A stretch of DNA of 64,000 nucleotides from Methylobacterium amylolyticum. Lineage in GTDB: Bacteria > Pseudomonadota > Alphaproteobacteria > Rhizobiales > Beijerinckiaceae. The notes below the pieces were generated by a model. The model saw nothing but the letters and a program-made list of their open reading frames with translations. It was not told the origin of the DNA and ran no database searches. Location of the stretch: the NCBI RefSeq assembly GCF_030700245.1, contig NZ_JAUYZI010000021.1:1-64000 (forward strand). The letters run 5' to 3'. Below are positions 18,075-28,496 of the stretch, piece by piece. Both the position numbers and the translations under genes were made by a program. Numbering within the stretch: position 1 is the first letter of the stretch; each line of letters opens with the position of its first letter.

Positions 18075-18170
18075 CCAAAGGGCGTGCCCTTTGGTGGGTC
18101 GTCAGGGCAGCGCCCTGACCTCTGATCTGCAGGGCTCTGCCCTGCACCCGCGAAAGGGCCTGCCCTTTCG
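18075..18170. repeat. Four-hairpin intergenic cluster, copy 1
   Basis: Four consecutive perfect hairpins with 8-9 bp stems and 2-3 base loops: CCAAAGGGC/GCCCTTTGG (18075-18094), GTCAGGGC/GCCCTGAC (18101-18119), TGCAGGGC/GCCCTGCA (18128-18146) and CGAAAGGGC/GCCCTTTCG (18151-18170). The cluster separates rnc and era. A diverged copy in the opposite orientation is at 54150-54248. Confidence 0.85.
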
Positions 18171-18187
18171 AAACCCGGATTTTTACG

Positions 18188-19150
18188 ATGAGCGACTTCG
18201 ACGACAGCGACGGTGCGGCGGCGCCCGCGCCCTCGGCGCTGCCCGGCACTCCCGCCGACGCGCGGGCGGGCTTCGTCGCGCTGATCGGCGTGCCGAACGC
18301 CGGCAAGTCGACCCTGCTCAACCAGCTCGTGGGCACCAAGGTGTCGATCGTCTCGCGCAAGGTCCAGACCACCCGGGCGCTGGTGCGCGGCATCCTGATC
18401 GAGGGCTCGGCGCAGGTCGTGCTGGTCGACACCCCCGGCATCTTCGCGCCGAAGCGCCGCCTCGACCGGGCGATGGTCCACTCGGCCTGGAGCGGGGCGG
18501 CGGATGCCGACGCCGTGTGTCTGCTGGTCGACGCGCGCAAGGGCGTGGACGACGAAGTGGAGGCGGTGCTCGCCCGCCTCGGCGAGGTGCGTCGCGAAAA
18601 AATCCTGATCCTCAACAAGATCGACCTGATCCCGCGGGAGCGGCTGCTCGACCTCGCCGCGCGGCTCAACGCCGCCTCGCCCTTCGCCGAGACCTTCATG
18701 ATCTCGGCGCTCCGGGGTGACGGGGTGGCGGACCTGCGCCGGGCGCTCGCCGCCCGGATGCCGCCCGGCCCGTGGCTCTATCCCGAAGACCAGGTCTCCG
18801 ACGCGCCGCTGCGGATGCTCGCCGCCGAGATCACGCGCGAGAAGATCTACGACCGGCTGCACGAGGAGCTGCCCTACCGCTCCACCGTCGAGACCGACCA
18901 GTGGCAGATCCGGCCGGACGGCTCGGTGCGGATCGAGCAGACGATCTTCGTCGAGCGCGAGAGCCAGCGCTCGATCGTGCTGGGCAAGGGCGGCCAGACC
19001 ATCAAGGCGATCGGGCAGGCGGCCCGCATCGGGATCGCCGAGGCGGCGGACGCCAAGGTCCACCTGTTCCTGCACGTGAAGGTCCGCGAGAACTGGGCGG
19101 ACGACCCGGCCCGCTACCGGGAGATGGGGCTGGAGTTCCCGCGGGGGTGA
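18188..19150 (+). CDS. era: GTPase Era
   Basis: Ribosome-assembly GTPase that binds the 3' end of 16S rRNA. G1 is GVPNAGKST, the switch region is VSRKVQTTRA, G3 is DTPGIF and G4 is NKID. The C-terminal KH domain carries ERESQRSIVLGKGGQTIKAIG. 320 aa; it starts right after the hairpin cluster. The usual next gene, recO, is absent here; a toxin-antitoxin pair follows. Confidence 0.96.
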   Translation: MSDFDDSDGAAAPAPSALPGTPADARAGFVALIGVPNAGKSTLLNQLVGTKVSIVSRKVQTTRALVRGILIEGSAQVVLVDTPGIFAPKRRLDRAMVHSAWSGAADADAVCLLVDARKGVDDEVEAVLARLGEVRREKILILNKIDLIPRERLLDLAARLNAASPFAETFMISALRGDGVADLRRALAARMPPGPWLYPEDQVSDAPLRMLAAEITREKIYDRLHEELPYRSTVETDQWQIRPDGSVRIEQTIFVERESQRSIVLGKGGQTIKAIGQAARIGIAEAADAKVHLFLHVKVRENWADDPARYREMGLEFPRG

Positions 19151-19225
19151 GGCCCGCAGGTGCCGTAATGACCATGTCGTTACGGCGTGCTAGGCTGGTG
19201 CGACGCGGGCACCAGGGAGGGCGCA

Positions 19226-20001
<776 letters not shown>

Positions 20002-20122
20002 TAGGGCTCGCGAGCCGCGGCATCCGCGCCGCTGGGTTTTCGAGGGCGCAGCGGTATACCGGGCGCCGGCTTCGCCGAAGCTCTCGATCCTTGCCCGCCA
20101 GTCCCGAACGAAATCACGACGC

Positions 20123-21028
20123 ATGCGCCACGCCGTCTACGGCCTGCCGCCGGCCGACCTCGCCGAGGTCCCCGGCGACGCCGTCCAGGTCTCCCCGCTG
20201 ATCCCCGGCTCCGCCCGCCTGGAGGACGTTTCCGCCGGCAGCCTGGAGGCCGCAACCCTGCTGGCGCCCCCGGGCACGGCCGAGCGGCGCTACGTCCTGG
20301 CGCTCGCGCTCGCGGCGCTGGCCCCCGGGGGGCGGCTGACCGCGCTCGCGCCGAAGGACCGGGGCGGGGCGCGGCTGGCGAAGGAACTGGCGGGCTTCGG
20401 CTGCGCGGTTCAGGATGCGCCGCGCCGCCACCACCGGATCTGCACCGCCGCGCGCCCGGCCGAGCCGGCGGGCCTCGACGCGGCGCTCGCGGAGGGGCGC
20501 CCGCGCCACGTCGACAACCTCGCCCTGTGCACCCAGCCCGGGATCTTCTCCTGGGACCGGCTCGACCCGGGCACGGCCCTGCTGATGGCGGCGCTGCCGC
20601 CGCTGAAGGGCCGCGGCGCCGATCTCGGCTGCGGCCTCGGCATCCTGGCCCGGGCGGCGCTCGGCTCCGCGGCGGTGAGCGAGCTGACCCTGATCGACCT
20701 CGACCGCCGCGCCGTCGAGATGGCCCGGCGCAACGTCGAGGACGCCCGCGCCCGGATCCTGTGGGCCGACATCCGCGCCGCCGGCACCGTGCCGCCGGGC
20801 CTCGATTTCGTGGTGACCAACCCGCCCTTCCACGACGGCGGCGCCGAGGATCAGGCGCTGGGCGGGGTCTTCATCGCCCGCGCCGCCGAGGCGCTGCGGC
20901 CGGGGGGCAGCCTGTGGCTCGTGGCCAACGCGCACCTGCCCTACGAGACTCCCCTGCGCGCCCAGTTCCGCGGCGTGAGCGTCGCCGCGCAGGCCGGCGG
21001 CTACAAGCTGTTCGAGGCGCGCAAATGA
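20123..21028 (+). CDS. Class I rRNA methyltransferase, RsmC-like
   Basis: A 301-aa protein with two related halves, as in RsmC/RlmG guanine-N2 methyltransferases. The C-terminal half is catalytic, with a SAM site GADLGCGLGILAR and the target-base motif NPPFHDGG. The N-terminal half lacks these motifs. E. coli RsmC modifies G1207 of 16S rRNA; the same role is inferred. It is followed 24 bases later by an RsuA-type pseudouridine synthase, also a 16S enzyme. Confidence 0.8.
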   Translation: MRHAVYGLPPADLAEVPGDAVQVSPLIPGSARLEDVSAGSLEAATLLAPPGTAERRYVLALALAALAPGGRLTALAPKDRGGARLAKELAGFGCAVQDAPRRHHRICTAARPAEPAGLDAALAEGRPRHVDNLALCTQPGIFSWDRLDPGTALLMAALPPLKGRGADLGCGLGILARAALGSAAVSELTLIDLDRRAVEMARRNVEDARARILWADIRAAGTVPPGLDFVVTNPPFHDGGAEDQALGGVFIARAAEALRPGGSLWLVANAHLPYETPLRAQFRGVSVAAQAGGYKLFEARK

Positions 21029-21052
21029 GCCGGGTCCCATGAGCAGGGTCAC

Positions 21053-21784
21053 ATGAGCACGGCGCGGCTCGACAAGCTGCTCGCCAATCTCGGCTACGGC
21101 TCCCGCCGGGAGATCCAGGGCTTGGCCCGCGCCGGCGCGATCACCCTCGACGGGGCGGACATCACGGACGCCGCGGCCCGCATCGCCCTTACGCCCGACC
21201 TGCCCGAGCGGATGCGGATCGACGGCGCCCCCCTCGACCCGCTGCCCGGCCTGTGCCTGATGCTGCACAAGCCGTTGGGCGTCACCTGCTCGCACAAGGA
21301 GGCGGGCCCCCTCGTCTACGGCCTCCTGCCCGAGCGCTGGCGCCGCCGCGACCCGGCGCTCTCGACGGTCGGGCGCCTCGACAAGGAGACCTCCGGCCTG
21401 CTGCTGCTCACCGACGACGGGGGCCTGCTGCACCGGATCATCGCGCCCAAGGCCGCGGTCGCCAAGCGCTACCGGGTGCGGCTCGCCCGGCCGCTGCGCG
21501 CCGACGCGGCGGCCCTGTTCGCCTCGGGCACGCTGATGCTGGAGGGCGAGGAGCGCCCGCTCCTGCCGGTGACCCTGGAGGCCGAGGACGCGACCCGCTG
21601 CGCCGTGACGCTCACGGAGGGGCGCTACCATCAGGTCCGGCGGATGTTCGCCGCGGTGGGGAACCACGTGGAAGCCCTGCACCGCGACCGCGTCGGGGGG
21701 CTCGACCTGCCGGCCGATCTGGCCGCGGGCGCGTTTCGCGTTTTGGGCGCGGCCGACATCGCGGCGGTGTTCGCGGGGGCCTGA
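21053..21784 (+). CDS. rsuA: 16S rRNA pseudouridine(516) synthase, RsuA type
   Basis: 243 aa. An N-terminal S4 domain ([30 protein letters not shown]) precedes the catalytic domain with [17 protein letters not shown], which holds the nucleophilic Asp. The C-terminal stretch [23 protein letters not shown] matches RsuA closely. RsuA is favoured over RluB/E/F by overall length and by that last block. Confidence 0.88.
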   Translation: MSTARLDKLLANLGYGSRREIQGLARAGAITLDGADITDAAARIALTPDLPERMRIDGAPLDPLPGLCLMLHKPLGVTCSHKEAGPLVYGLLPERWRRRDPALSTVGRLDKETSGLLLLTDDGGLLHRIIAPKAAVAKRYRVRLARPLRADAAALFASGTLMLEGEERPLLPVTLEAEDATRCAVTLTEGRYHQVRRMFAAVGNHVEALHRDRVGGLDLPADLAAGAFRVLGAADIAAVFAGA

Positions 21785-21817
21785 GGGCGGGCCCGGCCGT
21801 CCGCGGCGCGCGTCCCG

Positions 21818-22075
21818 TCAGTGCAGGGTCCGGGCCAGCGCGACCACGGCGCCGATGATCGCGAGCGTCTGGAAGCCGATCAACCCGGCCACCCAGCGTA
21901 TGATCTCCGCGCGGGTTTCCGCGAGTTCGGCGCGGAGGTCGGCCTTCGTGACGAGATCGCCCTGGAGCGCCTCCGCCATCGCTTCGGCCAGTCCCTCCGC
22001 CTGCTCGGGCGAGAGCTTCGCCTTCTCGCGGAGGGTGCGGACGAACCGCAGGGTGTCGAAGGCGACCGTGGACAT
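21818..22075 (-). CDS. Small DUF1640/CCDC90-like membrane protein (85 aa)
   Basis: It opens [32 protein letters not shown], continues with [20 protein letters not shown] and ends in a single membrane segment ([22 protein letters not shown]). This coiled-coil plus C-terminal anchor layout is that of bacterial DUF1640 proteins, related in form to mitochondrial MCUR1/CCDC90. Function unknown. It is convergent with rsuA and divergent from rpsB. Confidence 0.7.
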   Translation of the reverse strand: MSTVAFDTLRFVRTLREKAKLSPEQAEGLAEAMAEALQGDLVTKADLRAELAETRAEIIRWVAGLIGFQTLAIIGAVVALARTLH

Positions 22076-22316
22076 GCGTGACGTTATCGGCGCTGGACTG
22101 CCATCCTTTCAAGATGGAGCCCACCACCAGCCCGGTCGCGATGGGCTGGCACGTCTGCCTTTCTCGCCGCCTTGCCCCCACGCCCCCGTTCTGCTAAGCG
22201 CCCGCCCATCCCACACGCGGGGCCGGCCTCATGCGTCAATGAGGCGTCTTCCGGTGGCCGGCTCATCAGCCGGTCGCACTTCCCCGCGGCGGATCCAACC
22301 GGAGAAAGCACAGATC

Positions 22317-23396
22317 ATGGCCGTCGACTTCTCTATGCGCCAGCTCCTCGAAGCGGGCGCGCATTTCGGTCACCAGTCGCACCGCTGGAACCCGAAGATG
22401 CAGCCCTACATCTTCGGCACGCGCAACAACATCCACATCATCGACCTCGCCCAGACGGTGCCGGCGATGCACCAGGCGCTGCAGGCGGTGAGCGACACCG
22501 TGGCCCGCGGCGGCCGCGTGCTGTTCGTCGGCACGAAGCGCCAGGCCGCCGACACGATCGCCGAGGCGGCCAAGCGCTCGGCCCAGTACTACGTCAACTC
22601 CCGCTGGCTCGGCGGCATGCTGACCAACTGGAAGACCATCTCGGGCTCGATCTCGCGCCTGCGCAAGGTCTCCGAGACGCTGGAGACCGGCGGCCCGGGC
22701 CTGACCAAGAAGGAGCGCCTGATGCTGTCCCGCGAGAAGGACAAGCTCGAGAAGGCGCTCGGTGGCATCAAGGACATGGGCGGCGTGCCCGACCTGCTGT
22801 TCGTGATCGACACCAACAAGGAGCAGCTCGCGATCAAGGAGGCGACCCGCCTCGGCATCCCGGTCGCCGCGATCGTCGACACCAACTGCAACCCGGACGG
22901 CATCACCTATGTCGTCCCGGCCAACGACGACGCCGGCCGCGCCATCGCCCTCTACTGCGACCTGATCGCTCGGGCCGCCATCGACGGCATCTCGCGGGCG
23001 CAGGGCTCGTCGGGCATGGACCTCGGCGCCTCCGAGGAGCCGATGGCCGAGGAGCTGCCGGCCAACGACGACGCCGTCAGCAGCGCTCCCGCTTCGGTGG
23101 AGTCGGGCGCCCTCGACCCGGCCGACGTGGCGATGCTCGCCGAGTCGACCGAGCATTTCGAGCTGCTCGCCGCCCCGCGCGGCGCGCCCGACGACCTGAC
23201 CAAGCTCCACGGCGCCGGCCCGCAGATCGTCCAGAAGCTCAACGACGCCGGCATCTACCACTACTGGCAGATCGCCGCGATGACGCCGGAGGACGTGGCC
23301 CGGGTCGACGCCGACCTGAAGCTCAACGGCCGCATCGACCGCGATTCCTGGGTCTCCCAGGCCCGCGGCTTCGTCGAGGCCGCCGCCGCCGCCTGA
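22317..23396 (+). CDS. rpsB: 30S ribosomal protein S2 with C-terminal helical extension
   Basis: The S2 core is clear ([73 protein letters not shown]). At 359 aa it is about 115 residues longer than E. coli S2. After an acidic linker the tail (about residues 291-355) reads [29 protein letters not shown], a helix-hairpin-helix-like fold also seen fused to ribosomal L21 in alphaproteobacteria. Start ATG with GGAGAAAG upstream. Confidence 0.96.
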   Translation: MAVDFSMRQLLEAGAHFGHQSHRWNPKMQPYIFGTRNNIHIIDLAQTVPAMHQALQAVSDTVARGGRVLFVGTKRQAADTIAEAAKRSAQYYVNSRWLGGMLTNWKTISGSISRLRKVSETLETGGPGLTKKERLMLSREKDKLEKALGGIKDMGGVPDLLFVIDTNKEQLAIKEATRLGIPVAAIVDTNCNPDGITYVVPANDDAGRAIALYCDLIARAAIDGISRAQGSSGMDLGASEEPMAEELPANDDAVSSAPASVESGALDPADVAMLAESTEHFELLAAPRGAPDDLTKLHGAGPQIVQKLNDAGIYHYWQIAAMTPEDVARVDADLKLNGRIDRDSWVSQARGFVEAAAAA

Positions 23397-23514
23397 TTTC
23401 TTGGGACTGTGCGGTGCGCCTGTCATCGGGCGTCCGCAGATCCAGGCACGATGGGCCCGGCCGCTCCCCCCGAGCGCCGGGCCTCTCTCATCTGACGACA
23501 TGAAAGGAACGGCC

Positions 23515-24441
23515 ATGGCCAACATCACCGCCGCGATGGTGAAGGAGCTGCGCGAGAAGACCGGCGCGGGCATGATGGATTGCAAGGGCGCGCTGGCCGA
23601 GACCGGCGGCGACATCGAGGCCGCCGTCGACTGGCTGCGCAAGAAGGGTCTGGCCAAGGCCGCCAAGAAGGCCGGCCGCGTCGCCGCCGAGGGCCTCGTC
23701 GCCGTCGAGTCCGCCGGCCACCACGCCGCGATCGTCGAGGTGAACTCGGAGACCGACTTCGTCGCCCGCAACGACGCCTTCCAGGCGTTCAGCCGCGAGG
23801 CCGCCAAGGTCGCGCTGAACACCGACGGCACGCTGGAGGGCCTCCAGGCCGCCCACTTCCCAGGCGCCTCCGAGACCGTCGCCGAGAAGCTCCAGGCCCT
23901 GATCGCCACGATCGGCGAGAACATGAACCTGCGCCGGGTCGCCAAGCTCGATGTGACGAAGGGCGTGATCGCCACCTACGTGCACAACCAGATCTCCGAG
24001 GGCCTCGGCAAGATCGGCGTGCTGGTGGCGCTCGAGTCCGAGGGCGACGTCGACGCGCTCTCCACGCTCGGCCGCCAGATCGCCATGCACGTGGCCGCCA
24101 CCAACCCGGTGGCGCTCGACGCCGCGGGCGTCGACCCGGCTGTGCTGGAGCGCGAGTCGAACATCCTGCGCGAGAAGAACGCCGGCAAGCCGGATCACGT
24201 CCTCCAGAAGATCGTCGAGAGCGGCCTGAAGACCTACTACAAGGAGGTCACGCTCCTGGAGCAGCCCTTCGTCCACGACGGCTCGAAGACCGTCTCCCAG
24301 GTGCTCAAGGAGGCCGCGGGCAAGGTCGGCGCGCCGGTCGCCCTCACGGGCTTCGTCCGCTACGCGCTGGGCGAGGGCATCGAGAAGGAGGACGGCCCGG
24401 ACTTCGCCACCGAGGTCGCCCAGCAGGCCGGCCGCGCCTGA
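23515..24441 (+). CDS. tsf: Elongation factor Ts
   Basis: Nucleotide exchange factor for EF-Tu. It starts [27 protein letters not shown], with [11 protein letters not shown] in the core domain. 308 aa, normal. The ATG has AAAGGAACGG upstream. It lies 118 bases after rpsB and is followed by a strong hairpin terminator. Confidence 0.97.
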   Translation: MANITAAMVKELREKTGAGMMDCKGALAETGGDIEAAVDWLRKKGLAKAAKKAGRVAAEGLVAVESAGHHAAIVEVNSETDFVARNDAFQAFSREAAKVALNTDGTLEGLQAAHFPGASETVAEKLQALIATIGENMNLRRVAKLDVTKGVIATYVHNQISEGLGKIGVLVALESEGDVDALSTLGRQIAMHVAATNPVALDAAGVDPAVLERESNILREKNAGKPDHVLQKIVESGLKTYYKEVTLLEQPFVHDGSKTVSQVLKEAAGKVGAPVALTGFVRYALGEGIEKEDGPDFATEVAQQAGRA

Positions 24442-24471
24442 TTTTTTTCGGATCCTCCTCAGTCTTGGAAG

Positions 24472-24505
24472 AGCCCGCCCGGCGCCGCCGGGCGGGCTTT
24501 CTCTT
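24472..24505 (+). terminator. Intrinsic terminator after tsf
   Basis: An 11-bp perfect stem GCCCGCCCGGC / GCCGGGCGGGC with a 3-base loop, followed by TTTCTCTT. It lies 30 bases after the tsf stop and separates rpsB-tsf from pyrH-frr. Confidence 0.85.
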
Positions 24506-24649
24506 GTCCGGTCGCCGGCCGGTGTGCGCGCTGCGCAGGTCTGGCCGGCATGCCGTCGGGCTGCCGTTCATGTTGCGGCGCGATAGTTGCGGCCCGGGCT
24601 GTGCTGCACCGCACAGTGCAGCGCACACCCGTCGGCTACAGGAGATCGC

Positions 24650-24748
24650 ATGATCCTGAAGACCTTCTCCTACCTGATGATCGGCGTCCTGGCCTCCGGC
24701 CTCGTGATGACCCTGGTCGGCACGGCCGGCGTCCTCTCCGGCCTCTGA
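24650..24748 (+). CDS. 32-aa single-span membrane peptide
   Basis: A very short frame with a near-ideal ribosome binding site (AGGAG, seven bases before ATG). The product starts MILKTFSYLMIGVLASGL and continues hydrophobic to the end with only one charged residue (Lys4), so it would be one transmembrane helix. Just upstream is an imperfect palindrome (TGTGCTGCAC ... GTGCAGCGCACA, 24599-24626). Function unknown; its expression is inferred only from the start signals. Confidence 0.45.
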   Translation: MILKTFSYLMIGVLASGLVMTLVGTAGVLSGL

Positions 24749-24977
24749 CGCGGCCCCCGGCCGGTCCCCGGCACGCCGCGCGCGGCGTCCGCCGGCCGGT
24801 CGCAAGAAATCCTCCGCGGCGGGCGGCAGCCCCGCCCGCCGCGGAACCCCCGGTCGCCCCCAGGGCGGCATCCCGACCCCTCGCCGACCCCTCGCCGGCC
24901 TCTCTCCAGCCCCTCGACGGCTCCGGGCCCCTCGCGTAGAACCCCGGCCGTCTCAAGCGTAACCGAGGGTCTGGCCG

Positions 24978-25694
24978 ATGCCGCAGCCGTTTCGCCGCGT
25001 CCTGGTGAAACTCTCGGGCGAGGCATTGGCCGCCCCGGACGGGTACTGGTTGCATCCGCCGACGCTCGCGGCGCTGGCCGAGGACATCGCCCGGACCATC
25101 GGCGCCGGGATGCAGATCGCCGTGGTGGTCGGCGGCGGCAACATGATCCGCGGGGCGCGCATCTCGGCCGCCGGCTGGATCGACCGGGCGACCGGCGACT
25201 CGCTCGGCATGATGGCCACCGTCATGAACTCGCTGGCGATCGAGACCGCCCTCAACGCCGCGGGCGTGCAGGCGCGGACCATGTCGGCGGTGTCGATGCC
25301 GACGATCTGCGAGACCTACGCCCGCCAGCCCGCCCTGCACCATCTCGACAAGGGGCAGGTGGTGGTGCTGGCCGGCGGCACCGGCAACCCGTACTTCACC
25401 ACCGACACCGCCGCGGTGCTGCGCGCGGCGGAGTTGCGCTGCGACGCGGTGCTGAAGGCGACGCAGGTCGACGGCGTCTACTCCGCCGACCCCAAGACCG
25501 ATCCGACCGCCACCCGCTACGACCGCCTGACTCACGACGAGGCGATCGGTCGTGACCTCAAGGTGATGGACACCGCCGCCTTCGCGCTCGCCCGCGAGAG
25601 CCGGCTGTCGATCGTCGTCGGCTCGGTCCACGCGCCGAGCTCGATCGCCGCCATCCTGTCCGGGTCCGTCCCCTCGACCCACGTGGTGCCCTGA
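24978..25694 (+). CDS. pyrH: UMP kinase
   Basis: Phosphorylates UMP to UDP in pyrimidine nucleotide synthesis. It starts MPQPFRRVLVKLSGEAL (phosphate-binding Lys and Gly). The nucleotide-binding regions follow: VVGGGNMIRG, VVLAGGTGNPYFTTDTAA and LKATQVDGVYSADPKTDP. 238 aa. It precedes frr, the usual order. Confidence 0.96.
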   Translation: MPQPFRRVLVKLSGEALAAPDGYWLHPPTLAALAEDIARTIGAGMQIAVVVGGGNMIRGARISAAGWIDRATGDSLGMMATVMNSLAIETALNAAGVQARTMSAVSMPTICETYARQPALHHLDKGQVVVLAGGTGNPYFTTDTAAVLRAAELRCDAVLKATQVDGVYSADPKTDPTATRYDRLTHDEAIGRDLKVMDTAAFALARESRLSIVVGSVHAPSSIAAILSGSVPSTHVVP

Positions 25695-25698
25695 CAGC

Positions 25699-25723
25699 CG
25701 GCGGGAGCGTAAAACGTCCCGCC
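25699..25723 (+). terminator. Hairpin between pyrH and frr
   Basis: CGGCGGGA and TCCCGCCG with a CG closing pair around a TAAAA loop, immediately after the pyrH stop. There is no T-tract, so it may be an attenuator or processing hairpin rather than a full terminator. Confidence 0.45.
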
Positions 25724-25810
25724 GCGCAGGCGTTTGCGGCTTCGAGAAAATTCGTCCATTGAGGCCGCCACCGCCGGCCCCTTCCACGTCACTCGCGTCG
25801 GGACGACCCC

Positions 25811-26374
25811 ATGCCCACACCGGATTTCGACCTCAGCGACATCAAGCGCCGGATGCAGGGCGCGGTCGGCTCGCTCTCGAAGGATCTCGGCTCGCTGCGC
25901 ACCGGCCGCGCGACCCCCGGGCTCCTCGACCCGATCCAAGTGGACGCCTACGGCGCGATGATGCCGATGGCCCAGGTCGCCACGGTGAGCGTGCCGGAGC
26001 CGCGCCTCCTGTCGATCTCGGTCTGGGATCGCAGCATGGTCTCGGCGGTGGAGAAGGCGATCCGCGAATCCGACCTCGGCCTCAACCCGCAGACGGAAGG
26101 TCAGACGATCCGTCTGCGCATCCCCGAGATGAACGAGCAGCGGCGCAAGGAGATGGTCAAGGTCGCCCACAAGTACGCCGAGGAGGCGCGGGTGGCCGTG
26201 CGCCACGTCCGCCGCGACGGGCTCGACCATCTCAAGAAGCTCCTGAAGGACAGCGCCATCTCCGAGGACGACGAGAAGCGCCAGGCCGGCGACGTGCAGA
26301 AGGCCACCGACGCGCATATCGCCGAGATCGACGGCGTGCTCGCGACGAAGGAGAAGGAGATCATGCACGTCTGA
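25811..26374 (+). CDS. frr: Ribosome recycling factor
   Basis: Splits post-termination ribosomes together with EF-G. 187 aa with [26 protein letters not shown]-like core [18 protein letters not shown], and [30 protein letters not shown]. The next gene, cdsA, starts 7 bases after its stop; the undecaprenyl pyrophosphate synthase gene that often lies between them is not here. Confidence 0.97.
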   Translation: MPTPDFDLSDIKRRMQGAVGSLSKDLGSLRTGRATPGLLDPIQVDAYGAMMPMAQVATVSVPEPRLLSISVWDRSMVSAVEKAIRESDLGLNPQTEGQTIRLRIPEMNEQRRKEMVKVAHKYAEEARVAVRHVRRDGLDHLKKLLKDSAISEDDEKRQAGDVQKATDAHIAEIDGVLATKEKEIMHV

Positions 26375-26381
26375 GGCCGCC

Positions 26382-27245
26382 GTGACGCCCGTCGCCGCCG
26401 CCGCGCCCGCCCCCACCGCCTCCCGGCGGCGGGAACTGGCGCTGCGCGTCGTCTCCGGGGTGATCCTCGGCGCCGGGGTGCTCGCCGCCCTGGTCTACGG
26501 CGGTTGGGCCTTCGCCGGCATCTGGCTCGCGGCGGGGATCGTCGGCTTCGCGGAATGGGTCGTGATGGCCCGGACCGAGCCGCGCGAGGTGCTGATCGCC
26601 CTGGCCGCCGCGACCCTCGGCGCCCTCGTGCTGTGCCTGCGCAACGGCGCTCCGCTCCCCGCCTGCCTCGCCGTGCTGGTGCTGGGCGCCGCCGCCTGCG
26701 CCACCGTCGCCCGCACCGGCCGCGGCCGGGTCCGGGCGCTCGCCGGCGTGCTCTGCGCCGGGGCGGTGGCGGCGGTGCCGACGGCGCTGCGCGACGATCC
26801 CGGCATCGGCCTCATCGGCCCGGCCTGGATGTTCGCGGTGGTGTGGTCGACCGACATCGCCGCCTACTTCGTCGGGCGCCGGATCGGCGGCCCGAAGCTG
26901 ATGCCGCGGGTCTCGCCGAACAAGACGTGGTCCGGGGCGCTCGGCGGCCTCGTCGGCGCGGTCGCGGCGGGCACTCTCGTGGCAGTCGCCGCCGATCTGG
27001 CCGGCCAGCCCCTGCCGCGGGGCGCGTCCCTGCCCGTCGTGGCAGGCGCGAGCGCGCTCGCCTCGGTGCTGAGCCAGGCGGGCGACCTGTTCGAATCCTG
27101 GCTCAAGCGCCGCCACGGCGTGAAGGACTCTGGAAAAATCATCCCCGGCCACGGCGGCGTCATGGATCGCCTCGACGGGTTTTTCACCGTGGCCGTGCTC
27201 TGCGGGCTCTATCTCGTCCTGCGCGAGTACGGTTTCGTGGGGTGA
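26382..27245 (+). CDS. cdsA: Phosphatidate cytidylyltransferase
   Basis: Makes CDP-diacylglycerol for phospholipid synthesis in the inner membrane. About 287 aa with multiple hydrophobic segments. The C-terminal CdsA signature (SQAGDLFESWLKRRHGVKDSGKIIPGHGGVMDRLDG) is complete. The GTG start is close behind frr, which suggests co-translation. Confidence 0.94.
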   Translation: MTPVAAAAPAPTASRRRELALRVVSGVILGAGVLAALVYGGWAFAGIWLAAGIVGFAEWVVMARTEPREVLIALAAATLGALVLCLRNGAPLPACLAVLVLGAAACATVARTGRGRVRALAGVLCAGAVAAVPTALRDDPGIGLIGPAWMFAVVWSTDIAAYFVGRRIGGPKLMPRVSPNKTWSGALGGLVGAVAAGTLVAVAADLAGQPLPRGASLPVVAGASALASVLSQAGDLFESWLKRRHGVKDSGKIIPGHGGVMDRLDGFFTVAVLCGLYLVLREYGFVG

Positions 27246-27317
27246 TCGGCTTCGATTCCGGCCGGTTCACATGAGAGGGGCCGCGGCACGCCCGCGACCC
27301 GAGGGAGTGTTTGCCCC

Positions 27318-28496
27318 GTGACCCAGACCGTGACCGTCCTCGGGGCCACCGGCTCGATCGGCCGCTCCACCGCCGACCTGCTCACTCAGCACGCCGACCG
27401 TTTCCGTGTCGGCGCCCTGGTCGGGGGACGGGACGCGGCGGCGCTGGCGGAGGTCGCGCGCGCGCTGAAGGCCGAGTTCGCAGCCCTCGCCGACCCGGCG
27501 GGCGGCCCGGCCCTCGCCGAGGCGCTCGCCGGCTCCGGCATCCCGAGCGGGGCCGGGGAGGGGGCGGTGATGGAGGCGGTCGCGCGCGACGCCGACATCG
27601 TCGTCGCCGCGGTGAGTGGCGCCGCCGGCCTCAAGCCCACCCACGCGGCCCTGCGGCTCGGGCGGACCGTGGCGCTCGCCAACAAGGAGAGTCTCGTCTG
27701 CGCCGGCGACGCCTTCATGCGCGACGCCAAGCGCTACGGGGCCACGATCTGGCCGATGGATTCCGAGCACGACGCGCTCGCCCAGGCGCTGCACGGCCGG
27801 CCGCTGGCCGACGTGCGGACCATGATGATTACCGCCTCGGGCGGCCCGTTCCGCACCTGGACCCGGGAGCGGATCGCCGCCGCCTCGCCCACCGAGGCCG
27901 CCGCGCACCCGACGTGGTCGATGGGGATGAAGATCAACATCGACTCGGCCTCGCTGATGAACAAGGGGCTGGAGCTGATCGAGGCCCACCACCTGTTCGG
28001 CATCGAGCCGGAGCGGCTCGACGTGGTGGTCCACCCGCAATCGGTGATCCACGGCATGGTCTACTGGCGCGACGGCGCCGTCACCGCGGAACTGGCGCTG
28101 CCCGACATGCGGGTGCCGATCTCCCACTGCCTCGGCCTCGGCGACCGCCTGGAGATCGCCCGCGGCCGGCCCCTCGACCTCGTCAAGCTCGGCGCGCTGA
28201 CCTTCGAGGGCGCGGACGAGGACCGCTTCCCGTGTCTGCGCATCGCCCGCGCGGCGCTGGCCGACGGTGGCGCGGCGCCCACGGTCATGAACGCGGCCAA
28301 CGAGATCGCGGTGGCGGCGTTCATCGCCGGGCGGATCGGCTTCTACGGCATCGCCGACCTCGTGGAGCGCGCCGTCACGCATTTCGCCGGTCTCCACCGC
28401 GCCGCGCCCGCCGACGTGGAGGAGGCGCTGGCGATCGACGCCGAGGTGCGCGCCTGGAGCGCGCAGGCGCTGCCGGAGCTGCGCGCGGCGGGGTAG
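27318..28496 (+). CDS. dxr: 1-deoxy-D-xylulose 5-phosphate reductoisomerase
   Basis: Second step of the non-mevalonate isoprenoid pathway. The NADPH site is VTVLGATGSIGRST; LANKESLVCAG and the substrate/metal motif MDSEHDALAQAL follow, then TASGGPFRTW, WSMGMKINIDSA and NKGLELIEAH. 392 aa. It is the last gene of the block before the accessory insertion; rseP would normally follow. Confidence 0.96.
   Translation: MTQTVTVLGATGSIGRSTADLLTQHADRFRVGALVGGRDAAALAEVARALKAEFAALADPAGGPALAEALAGSGIPSGAGEGAVMEAVARDADIVVAAVSGAAGLKPTHAALRLGRTVALANKESLVCAGDAFMRDAKRYGATIWPMDSEHDALAQALHGRPLADVRTMMITASGGPFRTWTRERIAAASPTEAAAHPTWSMGMKINIDSASLMNKGLELIEAHHLFGIEPERLDVVVHPQSVIHGMVYWRDGAVTAELALPDMRVPISHCLGLGDRLEIARGRPLDLVKLGALTFEGADEDRFPCLRIARAALADGGAAPTVMNAANEIAVAAFIAGRIGFYGIADLVERAVTHFAGLHRAAPADVEEALAIDAEVRAWSAQALPELRAAG

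Noticed and set aside
24450-24977. Riboswitch or leader upstream of pyrH
   Set aside because: Apart from the tsf terminator and the 32-aa frame no conserved RNA structure was recognised.
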